From contig NZ_JADEWI010000008.1 in assembly GCF_015207705.1 (NCBI RefSeq), positions 62,001-126,000 of the forward strand: a DNA stretch of 64,000 nt, given 5' to 3'. Under the pieces are notes generated by a model. That model did no database searches and had not been told where the DNA came from. It worked only from the letters and a program-made list of their open reading frames with translations. Made by a program: the position numbers and the translations under genes. Of the stretch, positions 1 to 9,171 are shown one piece after another. This DNA is from Nostoc sp. LEGE 06077. Lineage in GTDB: Bacteria; Cyanobacteriota; Cyanobacteriia; Cyanobacteriales; Nostocaceae. How positions within the stretch are numbered: the stretch's first letter is position 1; each line of letters starts with the position of its first letter.

Positions 1-121
1 TATATTCCACAATCATCACAAGACTGAGTGATTTAAGTACAGCCAGCCTGAAGTTATACAAAAAATTTTAGTACTAGTGGGTATTTAGTCTAACTTTTAA
101 ATCTAACGGAAGTATAAACCT

Positions 122-553
122 ATGAAACTTTCCCCTTTAACAGCTTCCTTTCTTACCGTTGCTTCTATAATTTTTTCCGCAGGAATTGCATCAGCGCAAC
201 CCGTTACTGACAAAACAATTCCGAATCTTGAAGTGACTAATATTACAACACATGGACAAGTAATTACTACAGCCATTAACTCTTATATGTCACCCAGTAG
301 TGTTATTCGCTCTCGTGGCATTCAACCTTTTAATCTTGTTTATCTTGCTTATCAAGGTAATCTCCAATCACAAGGCATTCCTAGCGGTAGCACTCTGATA
401 TTTCAGTACCAAAGAGGTAGTCTGAATGCGGAAGATTTAGTGAAAGCTGCTATTAAGGCTAACAAACTTTCAGATCAATTTTTGCAAGATCAAATTTATT
501 TAAGTGCAGTTGAGACACAACTGTCATCGTTACAAAAGACTTTTTTGCGTTAA
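122..553 (+). CDS. Secreted hypothetical protein, 143 aa
   Basis: I do not recognise the family. The ATG at 122 follows a purine-rich stretch (cggaag). Residues 1-25 form a clear Sec signal peptide: Lys near the start, a hydrophobic core, then a cleavage site after ASA. The mature part of about 118 residues is polar, has no cysteine and no membrane segment, and ends in a helical, Gln/Ser-rich tail. It is probably a small periplasmic or secreted protein. It stands alone: the next gene lies 360 bases on and is preceded by its own riboswitch. No function can be given. Confidence 0.6.
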   Translation: MKLSPLTASFLTVASIIFSAGIASAQPVTDKTIPNLEVTNITTHGQVITTAINSYMSPSSVIRSRGIQPFNLVYLAYQGNLQSQGIPSGSTLIFQYQRGSLNAEDLVKAAIKANKLSDQFLQDQIYLSAVETQLSSLQKTFLR

Positions 554-675
554 TTACAGTAGGGGAGAGGGGACAGGTTACAGGTGATAGGTTACAGAGT
601 TAAAGTCCTAACTACCTGTGGCTACGGCTGTAATACACAACAATTTTAGCGAATGTGTGAAAACCCTATGGTTTT

Positions 676-708
676 ATATCCCCGGCTTCTTCAAAAAGTC
701 GGGGATAT
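676..708. repeat. Dispersed hairpin, copy 1 (CCCCG-rich stem)
   Basis: An inverted repeat: ATATCCCCGGCTT, a short loop, then AAGTCGGGGATAT. Three closely similar hairpins lie at 23516, 34793 and 46066, each in an intergenic space downstream of a gene. This one lies 120 bases after the secreted-protein gene. It may act as a weak terminator but lacks a long T-run. Confidence 0.7.
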
Positions 709-765
709 TGTTCGATAGGTTGAGATTCGACTAAGAGTACAGATGGTATGATGGATAGACTATTC

Positions 766-875
766 GGTTTTGGTGAGGATCAGCCACCAAAGGTAACGGG
801 GAAAGTTCGGTGAAAATCCGGCGCTGTCCCGCAACTGTGAAGGAAAAATTTTCCAAGTCAGGATGCCCACCGAAG
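766..875 (+). promoter_or_regulatory. Cobalamin (B12) riboswitch
   Basis: This leader carries the hallmarks of the cobalamin riboswitch: GCCACC after the P3-like segment, GGTAACGGGGAAAG, then GGTGAAAATCCGGCGCTGTCCCGCAACTGTGA read in two parts (GGTGAAAATCCGGC and GCTGTCCCGCAACTG), and the closing AAGTCAGGATGCCC. It ends about 35 bases before the ATG at 911. It should shut down the DUF1636-cobK operon when adenosylcobalamin is plentiful. Confidence 0.93.
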
Positions 876-910
876 TATACTCATAATTCCAAAACATCTG
901 CGAGGTACGG

Positions 911-1330
911 ATGACTGCTGCCCATACTATTATTCAAACTGATTCTTCAGCGATCGCTTCTCATACTCATACTTTATTTGTTTGCCAAACCTGTGCCAGC
1001 GTTTGGCAAGATGGTAAGCGTGTAGGTGAAAGTGGCGGTCAAAAACTACTGCACCAGATTCAACAACTAGCACAAGATTGGGATTTGCGAGATGAATTTC
1101 CGATCCAAGCTGTTGAATGTATGAGTGCTTGTAACCGTTCTTGCGTTGTCGCCTTTGGCGCTAAAGGTAAGTTAACTTATCTGTTTGGTGATTTAAATGT
1201 TGATGATAGTGCGGCGGCTGTCCTGGAATGTGCTAGTCAGTACTACGCTAAAACTAACGGATTATTGCCTTGGTCAGAACGACCCGAACCATTGAAACGA
1301 GGTATTCTAGCCAAAATTCCACCCTTGTAG
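911..1330 (+). CDS. DUF1636 family metal-binding protein
   Basis: The 139-residue protein has a pattern typical of DUF1636 and thioredoxin-like 2Fe-2S ferredoxins: CQTC near residue 25 (FVCQTCASVW) and a second pair in VECMSACNRSC near residue 75. The four cysteines suggest an iron-sulfur or other metal site. It follows a B12 riboswitch and GAGG precedes the ATG by a good distance. The stop falls 4 bases before the GTG of cobK, so the two form an operon. Members of this family often occur among cobalamin or cobalt-handling genes; an exact role (for example electron supply to the reductase or cobalt handling) is inference. Confidence 0.85.
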   Translation: MTAAHTIIQTDSSAIASHTHTLFVCQTCASVWQDGKRVGESGGQKLLHQIQQLAQDWDLRDEFPIQAVECMSACNRSCVVAFGAKGKLTYLFGDLNVDDSAAAVLECASQYYAKTNGLLPWSERPEPLKRGILAKIPPL

Positions 1331-1334
1331 TCAA

Positions 1335-2096
1335 GTGTTGAGTACTAATTATAAACGTGTTTTAATTTTGGGTGGAACTGGCGAAGCGGCGGAACTAAGT
1401 GCGAGAATTGCAACTATCGATGGAATCGAAGCGATCGCATCTTTCGCTGGCCGCACCCGTGAACCATTACTTCCGTCTGGAGAGGTGCGAATTGGTGGTT
1501 TTGGTGGTGTAGAGGGACTTGTGGAATATCTGCGTCAAATGAAAATTGATATCCTAATTGACGCTACCCATCCCTTCGCCAATCAAATATCCTACAATGC
1601 GGCGGCGGCGGCGAAGGAAGTTGAGATACCCCGATTGATGTTAATTCGTCCGGCTTGGGAAAAAGTGACAGGCGATCGCTGGATTGAAGTTGAGAGTAAT
1701 AGCGCCGCCGCAGATATCTTAAAAAATCAAGCAAAAAGAGTATTCTTAACTGTTGGTAGACAAGAACTTAGCACCTTTGCACATCTCCAGGATATTTGGT
1801 TTTTGATGCGAATGATTGACCCTCCGGGAAAAGATGCCTTAGTACCACCGGGAATGATATTGTGCGATCGCGGCCCTTTTGTTTTAGAAAATGAAAGGCA
1901 AATTCTAATTCAGCACAACATTGATACCATCGTGAGTAAAAATAGTGGTGGTGATGCAACTTACGCCAAAATTATTGCCGCGCGAGAACTGGGTGTTCAG
2001 GTTGTTATGGTCAAGCGTCCAGATATACCAGCAGGCGAAAAAGTTCCAGATGTTGATAGTGCCGTGGCGTGGTTACAGAATAAATTACACAGTTAA
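1335..2096 (+). CDS. cobK: Cobalt-precorrin-6A reductase
   Basis: The enzyme reduces (cobalt-)precorrin-6A to 6B with NAD(P)H in corrin ring synthesis. The N terminus RVLILGGTGEAAEL is the family's nucleotide-binding loop. DATHPFANQIS near residue 79 is a CobK/CbiJ signature, and VSKNSGG near residue 200 is the C-terminal motif. The length of 253 aa is normal. Translation starts at GTG 1335 (TTG 1338 is possible), 4 bases after the DUF1636 stop. Repression by the upstream B12 riboswitch fits the job. Confidence 0.93.
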   Translation: MLSTNYKRVLILGGTGEAAELSARIATIDGIEAIASFAGRTREPLLPSGEVRIGGFGGVEGLVEYLRQMKIDILIDATHPFANQISYNAAAAAKEVEIPRLMLIRPAWEKVTGDRWIEVESNSAAADILKNQAKRVFLTVGRQELSTFAHLQDIWFLMRMIDPPGKDALVPPGMILCDRGPFVLENERQILIQHNIDTIVSKNSGGDATYAKIIAARELGVQVVMVKRPDIPAGEKVPDVDSAVAWLQNKLHS

Positions 2097-2210
2097 AGAT
2101 AGAGAAATTAACTATTGAGAAAGATTTAGCAATCTGAGATTCTGTATCAAAGAAAAATATAATATATTTAGCTTAACAATTTATTTATGTTTAAGTTTTA
2201 AATTACAAAA

Positions 2211-2564
2211 ATGGTTCAGCCAAACTCAATATCAAACCTCGGTAGTTATATTTTATCACCACTCAACGAGGAATTTCTCAATATTGAAAAAGCCCAACGT
2301 ATGGCTGAATTTTTCAGCTTTTTAGGAGATGCTAATCGTCTTCGCATTCTCTCTTTTTTGGCGCAAAAAGAATTGTGTGTGAGTGATTTAGCCGCCTCAT
2401 TAGAGATGAGTGAATCGGCTGTTTCTCATCAACTCCGAAACTTACGGGCGATGCGTTTAGTCAACTATCGCAAGCAAGGCCGTAATGTATTTTATCGCCT
2501 CCACGACAATCATATTCTGCATCTTTATCAAGTAGTGGCTGAACACTTAGACGAACCTGAATAA
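2211..2564 (+). CDS. ArsR/SmtB-type zinc-sensing repressor
   Basis: This 117-residue winged-helix protein has the DNA-reading segment [12 protein letters not shown]. Near the C terminus, [17 protein letters not shown] fits the alpha-5 zinc-site pattern D-x-H-x10-H-x2-E exactly. ELCVSD in the alpha-3 region holds one cysteine. The family binds operator DNA as a dimer and leaves it when Zn(II) fills the alpha-5 sites. It is convergent with the ZnuC-like gene (11 bases between stops). Targets are probably the adjacent zinc genes and/or the P1B ATPase at 39-41 kb. I leave the symbol blank because smtB, ziaR and aztR cannot be told apart here. Confidence 0.88.
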   Translation: MVQPNSISNLGSYILSPLNEEFLNIEKAQRMAEFFSFLGDANRLRILSFLAQKELCVSDLAASLEMSESAVSHQLRNLRAMRLVNYRKQGRNVFYRLHDNHILHLYQVVAEHLDEPE

Positions 2565-2574
2565 AATAGTAATT

Positions 2575-3363
2575 TTAATTATGATGATGGTGATAACGGC
2601 TGAAGCCGGGGCCATAGGTTGCTAAAAGGTTTTCTGGTGATAAAGCAAATTCCGGCTGACCAGTACAAACCACTGTTTGGTTGAGACAAAGAACGCGATC
2701 GCAATGACGACTGACCATATCAATATCATGGGAAACCTGCAATATCGTCCAACCTTCTTCTTGCTTCAACTCATTTAATAAAACATAAAAATCAGCAGCA
2801 CCTTGCATATCAACCCCAGCAAAGGCTTCGTCTAATACCAAAAGTTTCCGAGGCATGACTAAACAATAAGCTAGTAATACTCGCTTTAGTTGACCACCAC
2901 TGAGAGTTCCTATCGGTTGATTTCGCAGATGATAAACCCCAGTACGTCGTAGTGCTTCTATGACTGCTGCTGTTTTTTCCCGATTTTGTTTCCATATTCG
3001 CGAGAATAACGAATTTGTCGCTTTGGCTTTTTGCTGTTTAGCTTCATTAGTCCATCCTAGGCCAATCAATTCACCCACAGAAATAGGAAAACTGCGATCG
3101 AAAATAAAATTTTGTGGCATATAGCCCAAGCCGTGGCGTAAATTTCCAAGTTTGGTAATTGGATAACCAAATATTTCGACTGCTCCAGCAGTATGTGGAA
3201 CTAAATTTAAAATTGCTTTGACTAAAGTACTTTTACCCGCACCATTTGGCCCCACAATGGCAGTATCTGTGCCAGGGAATAATTCAAAGGAAACATCTCG
3301 AATCGCTAAATAATTTCCTTGATATACAGTTAATCCGTCTACTTTTAAAATAGGTAATGTCAT
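2575..3363 (-). CDS. Zinc/manganese ABC transporter ATP-binding protein
   Basis: ATPase subunit of a cluster-9 (ZnuABC/MntABC-type) metal importer. Walker A is GPNGAGKST near residue 38, the ABC signature is LSGGQ near residue 155, and Walker B is LLVLDEAF near residue 175, followed by the switch histidine in VSHD. The C terminus ends HHHH, which may bind metal. The 262-aa length is normal. It is downstream of and co-directional with the ZnuA-like lipoprotein gene, 64 bases away. No cognate membrane permease is next to it, which is unusual. Confidence 0.9.
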   Translation of the reverse strand: MTLPILKVDGLTVYQGNYLAIRDVSFELFPGTDTAIVGPNGAGKSTLVKAILNLVPHTAGAVEIFGYPITKLGNLRHGLGYMPQNFIFDRSFPISVGELIGLGWTNEAKQQKAKATNSLFSRIWKQNREKTAAVIEALRRTGVYHLRNQPIGTLSGGQLKRVLLAYCLVMPRKLLVLDEAFAGVDMQGAADFYVLLNELKQEEGWTILQVSHDIDMVSRHCDRVLCLNQTVVCTGQPEFALSPENLLATYGPGFSRYHHHHN

Positions 3364-3427
3364 AAATTTAAAATTATAAAAATTATCAGTGATTTATCCA
3401 GTCCAAAAATATGATTAAATCTTTAGC

Positions 3428-4417
3428 TTATGGACAAGCTGTTTCTAGAGTTTGCAAATTCATTCTCATAGCTTTGAAATAGTATTGTGGGTCTTTATCA
3501 CCTTTTTCTAAAGAATCAAGAGTCTGTAAATTTAATTTCAAATCTTGTGAAAGACTTTTGAGTAATTTATTATCTACGCCTGGTTCACTAAACAAAGCTT
3601 TCACTTTGTATTTTTTGACTGTATTCACCACTGTTTGGATCTCTGTTGGTGACAATTGATCTTCGGGAATTTGGACTACAGCAAGTTGTTTAAGATTATA
3701 ACGTTGGGCTAAATATGGATAGGCATCATGAAAAGTCACAAAAGTACAATTAGTTTTTTTCTGTAAGGCTTGTTGAAATTCACCATTTAACTTTTCTAAT
3801 TCTTGGATGTAAGCCGCAGCATTAGTTGTGTACGTGGCTGTATTTTCTGGGTCAGCAGCAATTAATCCATCTCGAATATTAATTACCTGTTGTTTTGCTA
3901 ATACTGGATCTAACCAAACATGAGGATTACCGGTGGCGTGGTCATGGTCTTTTTCTGCTTTTGTGGTGGTTTCCACTGGAGAAATTTCGTTTAATGGTTT
4001 AATGCCTTTGCTGGCATCAATTTCAACTAATTTAGTATTCTGGGCATTTTTGACTGTATTTTCCAGAAATTTTTCTAAGCCAAAACCATTTTTAACTAAT
4101 ATATTAGCTGTGGCGATCGCTTTTACATTATCTGGTGTTGCTTGATATTCATGTACCTCTGTACCTGGTGACACTAAAATTTCTACATCAGCTGCATCAC
4201 CAGCCACAGCCTTAGTCAACAAATAAATAGGTAAAAAGGTTGTTACTACCTTGGTTTTAACTGATGGTGGGGAAGCCTCTTGCGTCTGTGGTGAATTCTC
4301 TATACTGGTGGTTTGATTAGTATTTGCTTGGGTACAGCCGCCAATACTCACTAGCAATGTGAGCAAATAAATTAACGACAAAATACCGCTGGGTTGTCTT
4401 TTATCAGTCCTAGTCAT
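3428..4417 (-). CDS. Zinc ABC transporter substrate-binding lipoprotein (ZnuA-like)
   Basis: The open frame runs to 4513, but the first 32 codons are an odd Ile/Arg-rich stretch. ATG 4417 gives a proper lipoprotein signal (MTRTDKRQPSG, hydrophobic core, then SIGGC). The mature protein is a cluster-9 binding protein: FLPIYLLTKAVAGD, a VSPGTEVHEYQATPDN metal-ligand histidine, a short acidic/His loop (EKDHDHATGNPHVWLDP), FVTFHDAYPYLAQRY, and LFSEPGVD near the end. The His-rich loop is short compared with typical ZnuA. It is divergent from the porin and upstream of the ATPase, so likely zinc-starvation induced. Confidence 0.9.
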   Translation of the reverse strand: MTRTDKRQPSGILSLIYLLTLLVSIGGCTQANTNQTTSIENSPQTQEASPPSVKTKVVTTFLPIYLLTKAVAGDAADVEILVSPGTEVHEYQATPDNVKAIATANILVKNGFGLEKFLENTVKNAQNTKLVEIDASKGIKPLNEISPVETTTKAEKDHDHATGNPHVWLDPVLAKQQVINIRDGLIAADPENTATYTTNAAAYIQELEKLNGEFQQALQKKTNCTFVTFHDAYPYLAQRYNLKQLAVVQIPEDQLSPTEIQTVVNTVKKYKVKALFSEPGVDNKLLKSLSQDLKLNLQTLDSLEKGDKDPQYYFKAMRMNLQTLETACP

Positions 4418-4432
4418 CAGCTTTCTTGGAGA

Positions 4433-4520
4433 AAAGGACGCTTGTTTGATTTTTGCCACTATAACAATGATACTTATTCTAAAAATCAATATTATAATAA
4501 TTCTCATTCTCATGCAATGA
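4433..4520. promoter_or_regulatory. Possible metal-repressor operator region of znuA
   Basis: Directly upstream of the chosen znuA start lies AT-rich sequence with Fur/Zur-like half-site words: AATGATACTTATTCT, then AATATTATAATAATT and the direct repeat TTCTCATTCTCAT (4501-4513). I could not find a clean 7-1-7 palindrome, so the exact box is unresolved. A second imperfect dyad, TTGAGAATAC ... GTGTTATTCAA, lies near 4655-4685 on the porin side. Confidence 0.3.
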
Positions 4521-4733
4521 ATCGCGGAAAATTTTTGTGTTGGCAGCTACAGCAATTTTTCTTAATTTGTGTTGTTATTTACTGCCTAATTACTTAAGAA
4601 AATAAATATTTCTTGACTTTCTTTGTTAAAAGAGTTACTCACTACTGATAATATTTTGAGAATACTTTTTAAAAGTGTTATTCAACAAAGCGCAGTTTTA
4701 AGCGCTACCGATGGTAAAAGAGTGTGAGAGTAA

Positions 4734-6431
4734 ATGCACAAACAATTACATTATTGGCTGGCTATTCCAGCAGTTTTTAGCAGCATAATATCAATCAGTA
4801 GTAATACTTTAGCTGGTGAAATATCAACCACATCAGATGAGAAAAATCAGGACTTAGTTATTGTTACTCCAGCTAGAACACTTGAGAATTCCCATCAAGA
4901 ACAGACAATGGCGCAAGTTACCTCTGTGTCGCAATTGTCGGACGTACAACCAACAGACTGGGCATTCCAAGCGTTGCAATCACTAGTAGAGCGTTATGGT
5001 TGTATTGCTGGTTATCCAAATAGTACATATCGTGGTAATCGCGCACTCACACGTTATGAGTTTGCTGCGGGTTTAAATGCTTGTTTGGATAGAGTCAACG
5101 AACTACTAGCTACCGCCACAGCCGATTTAGTCACCAAAGAAGATTTAGCCAAATTACAAAAACTGCAAGAAGAATTTGCCGCAGAACTAGCCACATTACG
5201 AGGTCGTGTCGATGCTTTAGAAGCCCGCACCAGTGAGTTAGAAGCTAATCAGTTTTCCACCACAACCAAACTCAGTGGTACTGCGATTTTTGCACCAATC
5301 AGCTTTTTTGCAGGCGATCGCGCTGATGGAGAGAACCTCAACAGAGGAACTTCATTTGGTGATAGAATCCGCCTTGATTTCAACACCAGCTTTACAGGTA
5401 AAGACCTTTTAAGAACTCGACTGCAAGCCACCAACCTAGATGCGTTGTCCGCTTCTACCCTCACACCAGAAGGAGATTTGCGGTTTGTAGATAATGAAAA
5501 TTTCGGTTCTGGTAATAGTAACGAAGTCGCTATCGATGCACTGTTGTATAGCTTTCCTCTAGGCGAAAAAACCACAGTTATCCTAGAAGCCAACGCTGGT
5601 GCAGCCGATGATTTTACCAATACTGTGAACCCATTTTTTGACGGTGATGGTGATTTTGGTGCATTGTCTAACTTTGGTACACGTAACCCAATTTATTATC
5701 CTGTTGCTGGTGCGGGAATTGGTCTGAGACATCAATTCAACGACGCATTGGAATTAAGTTTAGGTTATCTAGCCAGCAGCCCTAACGATCCTACCTCTGG
5801 AAATGGTTTATTTAACGGTGCTTATGGTGCTATAGGACAGTTAACAGTTCAACCGACTAAAGGTTTGACTCTCGGTTTTACCTACGTTAATTCCTATAAT
5901 GCTGACTTAACCGCTGGTAGTAACCGTGCTAACTTACGCACTGCTTTAGCCAGTAATACGGCTTTGACGGATGTTTTAGGAGAAGGACTCAATCTACCAA
6001 TTTCCAGTAACTCCTACGGTTTCCAAGCATCCTTCCAACTTAGTCCAAAGTTTGCTATTGGTGGTTGGGTTGGCTATACCAACACGCGTACCTTAGCAGA
6101 TGTTGATACAAATAATGGTACTATTCCTCGTGGTGAACTGGACATTTGGAACTATGCAGTCACACTCGCCTTCCCCGATTTAGGTAAAGAAGGCAGTGTT
6201 GGGGGCATTATTGTGGGGATGGAACCAAAAGTCACAGGTGCCAGCAGTGGTTTAAGAAATACTATTGGTACAGACTCGGATACTTCGCTGCATATTGAAG
6301 GTTTCTACCAATACAAACTGAGCGAGAACATCACTATTACGCCTGGAGTTATTTGGTTAACGGCACCAGACCATAACAATAGCAACGATGATATTGTGAT
6401 TGGGACAGTACGAACCACATTCACTTTCTAA
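4734..6431 (+). CDS. SLH-domain OprB-type porin, 565 aa
   Basis: Cyanobacterial outer-membrane porin. A signal peptide (residues 1-27) is followed by a linker and one SLH domain (LSDVQPTDWAFQALQSLVERYG ... LTRYEFAAGL, about residues 68-125), which anchors to peptidoglycan-linked polymer. A coiled coil (ELATLRGRVDALEARTSELEANQ) comes next, then a long Gly/Asn-rich beta-barrel ending in aromatic F (TVRTTFTF), as expected for outer-membrane insertion. It is divergent from the zinc lipoprotein gene. In Anabaena a Zur-regulated porin sits in the same place beside zinc genes, so a role in zinc entry is a reasonable inference. Confidence 0.9.
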   Translation: MHKQLHYWLAIPAVFSSIISISSNTLAGEISTTSDEKNQDLVIVTPARTLENSHQEQTMAQVTSVSQLSDVQPTDWAFQALQSLVERYGCIAGYPNSTYRGNRALTRYEFAAGLNACLDRVNELLATATADLVTKEDLAKLQKLQEEFAAELATLRGRVDALEARTSELEANQFSTTTKLSGTAIFAPISFFAGDRADGENLNRGTSFGDRIRLDFNTSFTGKDLLRTRLQATNLDALSASTLTPEGDLRFVDNENFGSGNSNEVAIDALLYSFPLGEKTTVILEANAGAADDFTNTVNPFFDGDGDFGALSNFGTRNPIYYPVAGAGIGLRHQFNDALELSLGYLASSPNDPTSGNGLFNGAYGAIGQLTVQPTKGLTLGFTYVNSYNADLTAGSNRANLRTALASNTALTDVLGEGLNLPISSNSYGFQASFQLSPKFAIGGWVGYTNTRTLADVDTNNGTIPRGELDIWNYAVTLAFPDLGKEGSVGGIIVGMEPKVTGASSGLRNTIGTDSDTSLHIEGFYQYKLSENITITPGVIWLTAPDHNNSNDDIVIGTVRTTFTF

Positions 6432-6725
6432 ATCTGAAAATTTCCAGAGAAGATGCAACCTAGTACAACAAGGCAAAAGGCAAAAGGAAAAAGAAAGAAT
6501 AGTGATACTACAAGCCTTTTAACAATTCCAGATGGTCACTGAGCGTAGTCGAAGTGTGGTCTGTTTATTTACGCCGACCTGTACTAGTAAATCTGCATCT
6601 TCTCTTGAGTGAAAGGAACATATATAGGACTTATAGCAGGGAACAGACAACTTGTTTAACAGTTGATAATCTGATTCATGCAAGATATTTAAGACATTGC
6701 TAGAGCCAAAATATAGCCAAAAAAA

Positions 6726-7523
6726 TTAGCTATAACTCTCTAAAGAACTAATTTTTGGGATTAAGGAATCTGCTTGAACAAATAGCATACTTTGTTCAGG
6801 AAAGGCTATCCAATTTTGGTGAGATAAAGGTTCAGAGGCGACAATAACTTGACTTGGATGAGTGAGATCATCACAATACCAATAAAGAGTAGGTGCTTGC
6901 GTGCCATAGGCGTAGCGAACTGCTACAACTGTTTGACCATCGCTGACAATGATATTGGCGCTAAAACTGGTATCGTATTTTTGCGCTAGTTCAGTTAACT
7001 TTTGGAGTGCGATCGCCAGGGATGAAACCAGAGTACTATCAACAGAAGACTGCCAAATTTCTACAAACAGAGCGAAGATATGTTCTGAGTCTGTTAGACC
7101 TTTAATTAAATGGTATGTAGAATCGCCAAGACTATCACGTATCGGTCTATAGAGTGTTTGCTGAAAGTTAACTATCTCGCCATTGTGAACAAACAACAGC
7201 TTTTCGCTACGAAATGGTTGACAGTTGCTGATATCAAGTGGTTCACCAATTCCGGCTAGACGAGCGTAACCTACACTACTAGTAGATTTTACATATTGGC
7301 TCAACTCTTGCAGATTCGGATCATTCCAGAGGGGAATAGTATTGCGGTAAATAAATGGTTTACCTGCTTCATCGTACCAGCCGACACCAACCCCATCTCC
7401 ACAAACAAATCCTGACTTTAATTCTAAAGGATGATAACTTTGATGATAAAGAGAATGTTCTAGTTTATATAACAACTCATCTAATCGAATGCTGTTACCA
7501 AGATAACCAATTAATCTACACAT
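6726..7523 (-). CDS. Class II glutamine amidotransferase, EgtC-like
   Basis: The protein begins MCRLIGY, placing the catalytic nucleophile Cys at position 2 after removal of Met, as in Ntn-type class II amidotransferases. SVGYARLAG, NCQPF and LLFVHNGEI are the conserved glutamine-site motifs of the EgtC/YafJ branch. The 265-residue length fits EgtC, the gamma-glutamyl hydrolase of ergothioneine synthesis. No other ergothioneine gene (egtB, egtD) is in the window, so the exact substrate is open. It is monocistronic on the minus strand. Confidence 0.85.
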   Translation of the reverse strand: MCRLIGYLGNSIRLDELLYKLEHSLYHQSYHPLELKSGFVCGDGVGVGWYDEAGKPFIYRNTIPLWNDPNLQELSQYVKSTSSVGYARLAGIGEPLDISNCQPFRSEKLLFVHNGEIVNFQQTLYRPIRDSLGDSTYHLIKGLTDSEHIFALFVEIWQSSVDSTLVSSLAIALQKLTELAQKYDTSFSANIIVSDGQTVVAVRYAYGTQAPTLYWYCDDLTHPSQVIVASEPLSHQNWIAFPEQSMLFVQADSLIPKISSLESYS

Positions 7524-7791
7524 ATATAACTGCGTTAATCCAATATTAAGGAAATTTGTTTGCTCATTTCTGCAATAGGAATATTTCTCCTAATTTTTGT
7601 AAAACACGACCATCTTAGCAATATTTGTGAATATTGTGTAATTTCAATTCATGACTAAAGTCATGTGCATAGCTGTGACTTTAGTCTGATTCTTTTTAGG
7701 AAAATAACTTTAATAATATGAGAAAGCTACTAAATAAGGCTAAAAGCTATTACTACTAGATCTGGGAGTTTAGTAGAAACTTCATAGCTCC
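7524..7791 (+). other. Intergenic stretch that may encode a short RNA or 13-aa peptide
   Basis: No ordinary gene fits here, yet it ends in a strong plus-strand terminator with no plus-strand gene upstream of it for over 1.3 kb. It contains the inverted repeat TGACTAAAGTCA (7652-7663) and a related TGACTTTAGTC at 7676. A tiny frame runs 7718-7759 (MRKLLNKAKSYYY), preceded by TTAGGA. A small RNA or micro-peptide is possible but unproven. Confidence 0.35.
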
Positions 7792-7821
7792 GGGAAAGTT
7801 ACCGCTTTCCCTTTTTTTTTT
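7792..7821 (+). terminator. Strong intrinsic terminator without an obvious upstream gene
   Basis: Stem GGGAAAG / CTTTCCC (7 bp) with a 6-base loop, followed by ten T residues. This is the best canonical rho-independent terminator in the window. It points to a plus-strand transcript starting somewhere between about 7530 and 7750. Confidence 0.85.
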
Positions 7822-8043
7822 ATTCACTTTGATTGGGTAAATTATTTTTGTCGCGAAAAAATAGGAAGCAGGCAAAAGCTGTAAAATTAGTAAACTTGTT
7901 TTCCAATATTCAATAGTAATTCTTTAGTTCAGAATTTTATTCCCTCTTAAAGATAGGGATAAATCATTCTTGAGGTTGAAAATTAAAAGAGTGCAACTAT
8001 GGTATGAAGCTAAAGAACAACTCAGTTAAAAAGGTTGATACTT

Positions 8044-9171
8044 ATGCTGTTCATGCCCCATAATTTTTTGATTGTATGGTTGGTTCAACTGTTATCGATG
8101 GGGATATTTGGTACAGGAATTTATATTCTTTATGAGTGGTACGAAGGGGAATTAGTAGGAACACCATATTTAGTCAGTGGACTAGTAATAGTTTTGTGGT
8201 CTTTTGCTGGTCGCTTTATCAGTTTGCCTTTATTGCGTCGTTCTGGTGTTGACGAACCTAAATTTATGCGGAGTAAAACCGTCAAGCGATTGTCGCAACC
8301 AGATGGTAGTGTATTGCAAGTTGAGTTTTTTGGCCCTGAAGATGGCCAGCCGATTATTATGTCACATGGTTGGGGGCCTAACAGTACGGTATGGTACTAT
8401 GCCAAACGACAATTGAGCGATCGCTTTCGCGTGATTGTTTGGGACTTACCAGGGTTGGGAAAGTCTTCAGGGCCAAAAAACAACGATTACTCTTTAGAAA
8501 AATACGCCCGTGATTTAGAAACTGTGATTAGCATTGCTGGGGATAAACCTGTGATTTTGCTAGGACACAGCATGGGTGGAATGATTAACTTAACATTGTG
8601 TCGGCTATTTCCTCATCTGCTAGGACGACGGGTGGCGAGTTTAATCTTAGTGGATACTACTTACACTAATCCAATTAAGACTTGCATATTTAGTAATGTG
8701 CTACGTAAATTGCAAAAACCCCTACTCGAACCTTTGCTGTATCTGACAATTTTGCTATCTCCGATTTTTTGGTTGATGACGTGGCTTTCGTATCTCAATG
8801 GTTTACTATATATCAGTGTGGAACTGTCAGGATTTACAGGGACGGAAACACGCGGTCAACTTAATTTCGCAGCTTTTTTATCAGCATTGGGTTCCCCTGG
8901 TGTTCTCGCGCGTGGGACTCTAGCAATGTTTAAATTTGATGAAACCCAGACATTAGCGAATATTAATATTCCTGTTTTAGTGGTTTGTGGTGCTGCGGAT
9001 ATAGCAACTAAACCTATTGCCAGCGATCGCATGGTAGCAGAATTACCTGATGCTCAAAAAATTACTCTCCAACCAGGTGGACACATGGCGCTGATGGAAC
9101 AAAATCGTCAGTTTTCGCAAGCTGTTGAAGCTTTTTGGGCAACTGGTTCTGAGATTAGTAATCTGCCTTAA
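8044..9171 (+). CDS. Membrane-anchored alpha/beta hydrolase
   Basis: The first 60 residues contain two hydrophobic segments, so the catalytic domain is probably membrane-tethered. The hydrolase core shows the oxyanion motif SHGWGPNSTVWYYA, then WDLPGLGKSS, and the nucleophile elbow LLGHSMGGM with the catalytic Ser. The acid/histidine part is in VVCGAADIATKP and PGGHMALMEQ. ATG 8044 is preferred over TTG 8035 because AAAAAGG lies 9-10 bases upstream. Substrate unknown. It stands alone between large intergenic spaces. Confidence 0.85.
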   Translation: MLFMPHNFLIVWLVQLLSMGIFGTGIYILYEWYEGELVGTPYLVSGLVIVLWSFAGRFISLPLLRRSGVDEPKFMRSKTVKRLSQPDGSVLQVEFFGPEDGQPIIMSHGWGPNSTVWYYAKRQLSDRFRVIVWDLPGLGKSSGPKNNDYSLEKYARDLETVISIAGDKPVILLGHSMGGMINLTLCRLFPHLLGRRVASLILVDTTYTNPIKTCIFSNVLRKLQKPLLEPLLYLTILLSPIFWLMTWLSYLNGLLYISVELSGFTGTETRGQLNFAAFLSALGSPGVLARGTLAMFKFDETQTLANINIPVLVVCGAADIATKPIASDRMVAELPDAQKITLQPGGHMALMEQNRQFSQAVEAFWATGSEISNLP

